Source: an uncultured Flavihumibacter sp. (GTDB lineage Bacteria > Bacteroidota > Bacteroidia > Chitinophagales > Chitinophagaceae). Taken from it: DNA of 64,000 bases. The DNA lies in NCBI GenBank assembly GCA_902168105.1, contig CABHOY010000030.1, positions 307,219 to 371,218 of the forward strand. The letters run 5' to 3'. A program made the position numbers and the translations under genes. This document shows positions 61,275 through 64,000 of this stretch, one piece after another. Each line of letters starts with the position of its first letter. Position 1 is the first letter of the stretch. The notes under the pieces are model-generated. The model was not told the DNA's origin. It ran no database searches and saw nothing but the letters and a program-made list of their open reading frames with translations.

Positions 61275-62603
61275 TCAGCTATACCCTTTCGCCGCCTGTA
61301 TAATTGCCGGCACAGCCACCCCTGTAACATAGTTCCCTGCCAGCCTTATCCCTGGGTACCGCTGTTCAAAAAAGCGTATCTGCTGCCGCAACTGTGCATA
61401 ACCTACATTCAATTGCGGTATAGCCCTGTTCCATTGACTGAAATGCTGCATTTCCGGTGGTGTACGTAGTCCCAGTAATGCCATTAATTCTTTCACCACT
61501 GTTTGTTGCAGCTTCTCCGCACCTAATTGATCGAACAGTTGTTCCTGGCGGGCGCCGCCTACAAAAACGGTGAACAGTGTTTTTCCATCCGGTACACGGG
61601 ATGGGAATATAGCCGCATTACAGATCGCACCGAGAAAATGTTTACGTGATGCATGCGGTACCAGGAATCCAAACCCTGCAGGTGCTTTTTCTTTCGCTTC
61701 CGGGCCAAATCCCAGGTGTAATACACCCATACGGGGATATGGAATATCATTTAACTGTGATGCCAGGGAGGCGTCCAGTCCCTGTACAGCTACTGCTGTG
61801 CTATAAGCCGGTGTGGCAAAGATCACACGTTCTGCATTCAACATACTGGTATGACCGTTTTCGTTGTATTGCACGATATAATCTGAAGCACCGCGTGTAA
61901 CACCTGTAACAGCGCAATTGAATCTTACCTTGCCTGTCAGTACGGATAACAGCTTTTCCGTTAGCACAGCATTACCACCTTTGAAAGCAATGATCTTACG
62001 CCCTCCCATGGCGTTTTTGTTCGCCATGAGCCCTTTCGTTACGCTACCATATTTCTTCTCCCATTGTGGTAACATGGGTAATACTTCCGTAATGGACATC
62101 AGGTCAGGGTTACCGGCATAGATACCGGACAAGATCGGTTCAAACAGGTACTCACTGATCTCCCGTCCGAAGCGACGGGTTATAAAAGAAGTGACCGATT
62201 CCTCGCCTGCAGGAGGCTGCGCCTTGCGGAACCTTTCTGTAAATAAACGCCACTTGGCACTGCCACTTACATAATTTGATTTCAGTATTTCAACCGGATT
62301 GGGAGATACCACATATAACTGATCGTTTTTAACCAGGAAACGGTTCTTACTCGCTGCGGAGGCCTCCAGTACCTGGTCCTGCAAACCCAGCTGATGAATG
62401 TAAGCCATTAATTCAGGTGACGCAGCAAGGGAATTCGGGCCGGCATCCAGCTCATAACCATCAATATGTAATGATTTCATTACACCACCGGCACGGGTAC
62501 CGGCTTCCATTATCTCATAAGGAATTCCTTTCTGCTGTAATTCATAAGCAATGCTTAAACCGGCAATACCGGCGCCAGCAATAATAACAGGCTGCGTATT
62601 CAT
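61275..62603 (-). CDS. hemG: Protoporphyrinogen oxidase (HemG/HemY type)
   Basis: 442 residues. FAD motif IIAGAGIAGLSIAYELQQKG at the N-terminus, MEAGTRAGGVMKSLHIDGYELDAGPNS, the substrate-domain RRFGREISEYLFEPILSGIY (conserved EPxLxGxYAG), and the C-terminal RLAGNYVTGVAVPAIIQAAK. This is the HemY-like flavoprotein that oxidises protoporphyrinogen or, in some lineages, coproporphyrinogen. It lies 34 bp after hemH, so the two heme genes form an operon. Nomenclature differs among databases. Confidence 0.94.
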   Translation of the reverse strand: MNTQPVIIAGAGIAGLSIAYELQQKGIPYEIMEAGTRAGGVMKSLHIDGYELDAGPNSLAASPELMAYIHQLGLQDQVLEASAASKNRFLVKNDQLYVVSPNPVEILKSNYVSGSAKWRLFTERFRKAQPPAGEESVTSFITRRFGREISEYLFEPILSGIYAGNPDLMSITEVLPMLPQWEKKYGSVTKGLMANKNAMGGRKIIAFKGGNAVLTEKLLSVLTGKVRFNCAVTGVTRGASDYIVQYNENGHTSMLNAERVIFATPAYSTAVAVQGLDASLASQLNDIPYPRMGVLHLGFGPEAKEKAPAGFGFLVPHASRKHFLGAICNAAIFPSRVPDGKTLFTVFVGGARQEQLFDQLGAEKLQQTVVKELMALLGLRTPPEMQHFSQWNRAIPQLNVGYAQLRQQIRFFEQRYPGIRLAGNYVTGVAVPAIIQAAKGYS

Positions 62604-62637
62604 GGTTATGGCTATTTGTAGAATGTAATAACACCGG

Positions 62638-63669
62638 TCAGGATTGCAAGGTCGTCATCCACTTCACTACCGCCTGTACCCACAAAGGATGCACGTTCAT
62701 ACATGGGATCATCGTAAAACTGTCCCCACCGCTGTTGATAAAAGAATGCTTGCCTTCCACCGCTATTTCTTCCAGGGTTTCAAGACAGTCGGAAACGAAC
62801 GCCGGACAAGCTACCAGCAAACGTTTCACCCCCTTCTTCGGTAATTCTTCCAGTGTTGCCGCCGTATAAGGCTTTAGCCATTCTTCCCTTCCCAGGCGGG
62901 ATTGGAAGGTCACACTCCATTTCTCACGTGGTATCTTAAGCTTTTCCGCTACCAGTTCTGATGTCACATGTACCTGGTGACGATAACAGAATTCATGGGC
63001 GGGAGAATCCACCTTACAGCAATTCTCTACCTGCATACAATGCTTGCCGGTGATATCACCTTTTCGTATGTGCCTTTCAGGTACACCATGGTAACTGAAC
63101 AACAGGTGATCATAGTCCTGTGCCAGGTATGGGCGCATACTTTCTGCCAGCGCATTGATATAATCAGGCTCATTATAATAAGGAGGAACGATTGTCAGAT
63201 CAAATGTATAGCCTTTCTTTTTGTGTACCGCTTTCGCATGTTCCACCGCTGTTTCGTAAGAAGACATGGCATAATGCGGATATAAAGGCAACAGGATCAC
63301 TTCTTTCAGATTGGGATTCTGCTTCAGCAGGTTGTCGTAAGCCGCCTCCTGTGAAGGGTTGCCGTAACGCATGGAGATCTCCACAGGCATCTGCAGATCA
63401 TGTTGTACGGCGTTTTGTAATTGTTTTGTCAGCACTACTAACGGAGAACCATCTTCCCACCAGATCGACTTATAAGCTTCAGCTGATTTAGGTGCACGTT
63501 TAGGTACAATGATGCCTCTTATCAATAATAAACGAAACAGATATGGGTAATCAATCACCCGTTTATCCATCAAAAACTCATTAAGATAACGCTTAACATC
63601 AGGTACAGCCGTAGAATCTGGCGAACCCAGGTTCATCAGAATAATTCCTTTATCAGATTTAGCTTCCAT
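62638..63669 (-). CDS. hemH: Ferrochelatase
   Basis: 343 residues. GIILMNLGSPDSTAVPDVKRYL at the start, YGNPS for the substrate pocket, LLFSYHGVPERHIRKGD with the metal-binding His, WSVTFQSRLGREEWLKPYT and LLVACPAFVSDCLETLEEI, which carries the catalytic Glu. It inserts Fe2+ into protoporphyrin, the last step of heme synthesis. First gene of the heme pair, divergent from hemA. Confidence 0.96.
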   Translation of the reverse strand: MEAKSDKGIILMNLGSPDSTAVPDVKRYLNEFLMDKRVIDYPYLFRLLLIRGIIVPKRAPKSAEAYKSIWWEDGSPLVVLTKQLQNAVQHDLQMPVEISMRYGNPSQEAAYDNLLKQNPNLKEVILLPLYPHYAMSSYETAVEHAKAVHKKKGYTFDLTIVPPYYNEPDYINALAESMRPYLAQDYDHLLFSYHGVPERHIRKGDITGKHCMQVENCCKVDSPAHEFCYRHQVHVTSELVAEKLKIPREKWSVTFQSRLGREEWLKPYTAATLEELPKKGVKRLLVACPAFVSDCLETLEEIAVEGKHSFINSGGDSFTMIPCMNVHPLWVQAVVKWMTTLQS

Positions 63670-63879
63670 CCTTTACTTTAAATTGTTGCAAATTTAACAG
63701 CTTATCAGTCCTGCAAATGTCATACAATTGTTGAATTAAATTAATTATTACCTATCATACATAGATAACACCTATCAGCATCTAAACTGATAAAAATCAT
63801 TTTTATCCATGCTTAGTTACCAGCTGTAGAAATGACACACTAATGACAGCCTGTTGCCCTTTCTTGCGGTCGTTGCAAG

Positions 63880-63887
63880 TATTTTTG
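63880..63887 (+). promoter_or_regulatory. Possible -7 box of hemA
   Basis: TATTTTTG matches TAnnTTTG, 24 bp before the hemA ATG. TTG at 63854-63856 lies 23 nt upstream, slightly farther than usual. Confidence 0.45.
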
Positions 63888-63911
63888 CACCCGGAAGCTT
63901 ATAAGAATAAA

Positions 63912-64000
63912 ATGCAGGGTAGTCATTCAAAAGATATAGCCCATTTTCATATCGTTGGTATCAACTATAAGAAAACAGATGCTGCTATAAGAGGATCGTT
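63912..64000 (+). CDS. hemA: Glutamyl-tRNA reductase, 5' end only
   Basis: 29 codons from the ATG at 63912 to the window edge: HFHIVGINYKKTDAAIRGS matches the N-terminus of HemA (V/I-VGI-x-x-K-T-x-x-x-x-R). The first tetrapyrrole step. Divergent from hemH-hemG with 242 bp between starts, so one intergenic region controls early and late heme genes. Confidence 0.85.
   Translation, partial: MQGSHSKDIAHFHIVGINYKKTDAAIRGS

Noticed and set aside
1..64000. CRISPR array, tRNA or rRNA genes, prophage, plasmid origin
   Set aside because: No repeat-spacer pattern, no cloverleaf with a CCA end, and no related protein was seen on either strand.

Overview
The window looks like a chromosomal segment of a Bacteroidota bacterium, most likely a Chitinophaga-like member of the Chitinophagaceae. 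Pointers are signal peptides that end in AQ, lipoproteins with a short SC or TSC lipobox, genes with little Shine-Dalgarno signal, repeated -7 boxes of the type TAnnTTTG, an Mrp ATPase without the usual C-terminal CxxC, and the set of family members present. No rRNA, tRNA, CRISPR array, insertion sequence or phage gene was found. The species call is inference, since no search could be run.

Layout. 1-9552 is a compact minus-strand run of five exported proteins (PKD lipoprotein stub, outer-membrane barrel, a 1552-residue beta-rich protein, an FN3 protein, and a secreted protein cut by the window edge); its function is unknown. 10008-17547 is a metabolic/stress island: two paralogous Crp/Fnr regulators, DUF302, pirin, a frameshifted alginate-export-type porin, a cysteine hydrolase, an alpha/beta hydrolase and a GMC oxidoreductase. 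Four palindromes of the form TTAAG-N4-CTTAA lie in its promoters at a fixed distance from a TTTG element, so it reads as one regulon. 17623-26529 holds a tandem SGNH esterase, an unknown charged protein, AraC+SDR, a collagen-like lipoprotein, azoR-doxX opposite a MocR regulator, and a GNAT enzyme. 26530-28233 is mostly non-coding and contains a possible small RNA, a gene remnant, a HAD phosphatase and a 106-bp near-perfect palindrome.

28234-50933 is mainly core metabolism and housekeeping: a DUF4136 lipoprotein with a small barrel protein, apbE, glutaryl-CoA dehydrogenase, pyrF, an exported sugar isomerase plus Tat oxidoreductase pair, mrp, hydroxyacyl-CoA dehydrogenase, YigZ, ribD, prmC, ExbB/ExbD, pepT, metE, a thioesterase, a SlyD-like isomerase, NamZ and fmt. 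50995-56471 is a minus-strand run of a LysM protein, an RNA m5C methyltransferase and three-subunit transhydrogenase. 56652-64000 carries a baeRF-like protein, a membrane protein with an IPT-like tail, an Fpg/Nei glycosylase without zinc finger, a DUF72 protein, and heme genes: hemG/hemY-type oxidase and hemH on the minus strand, with hemA starting divergently at the right edge.

Most convergent gene pairs are separated by clear stem-loop terminators, which helps set transcription units. The strongest candidates for something undescribed are the shared operator geometry of the Crp/Fnr island, the five-gene surface operon at the left edge, and the long palindrome at 27863-27968.
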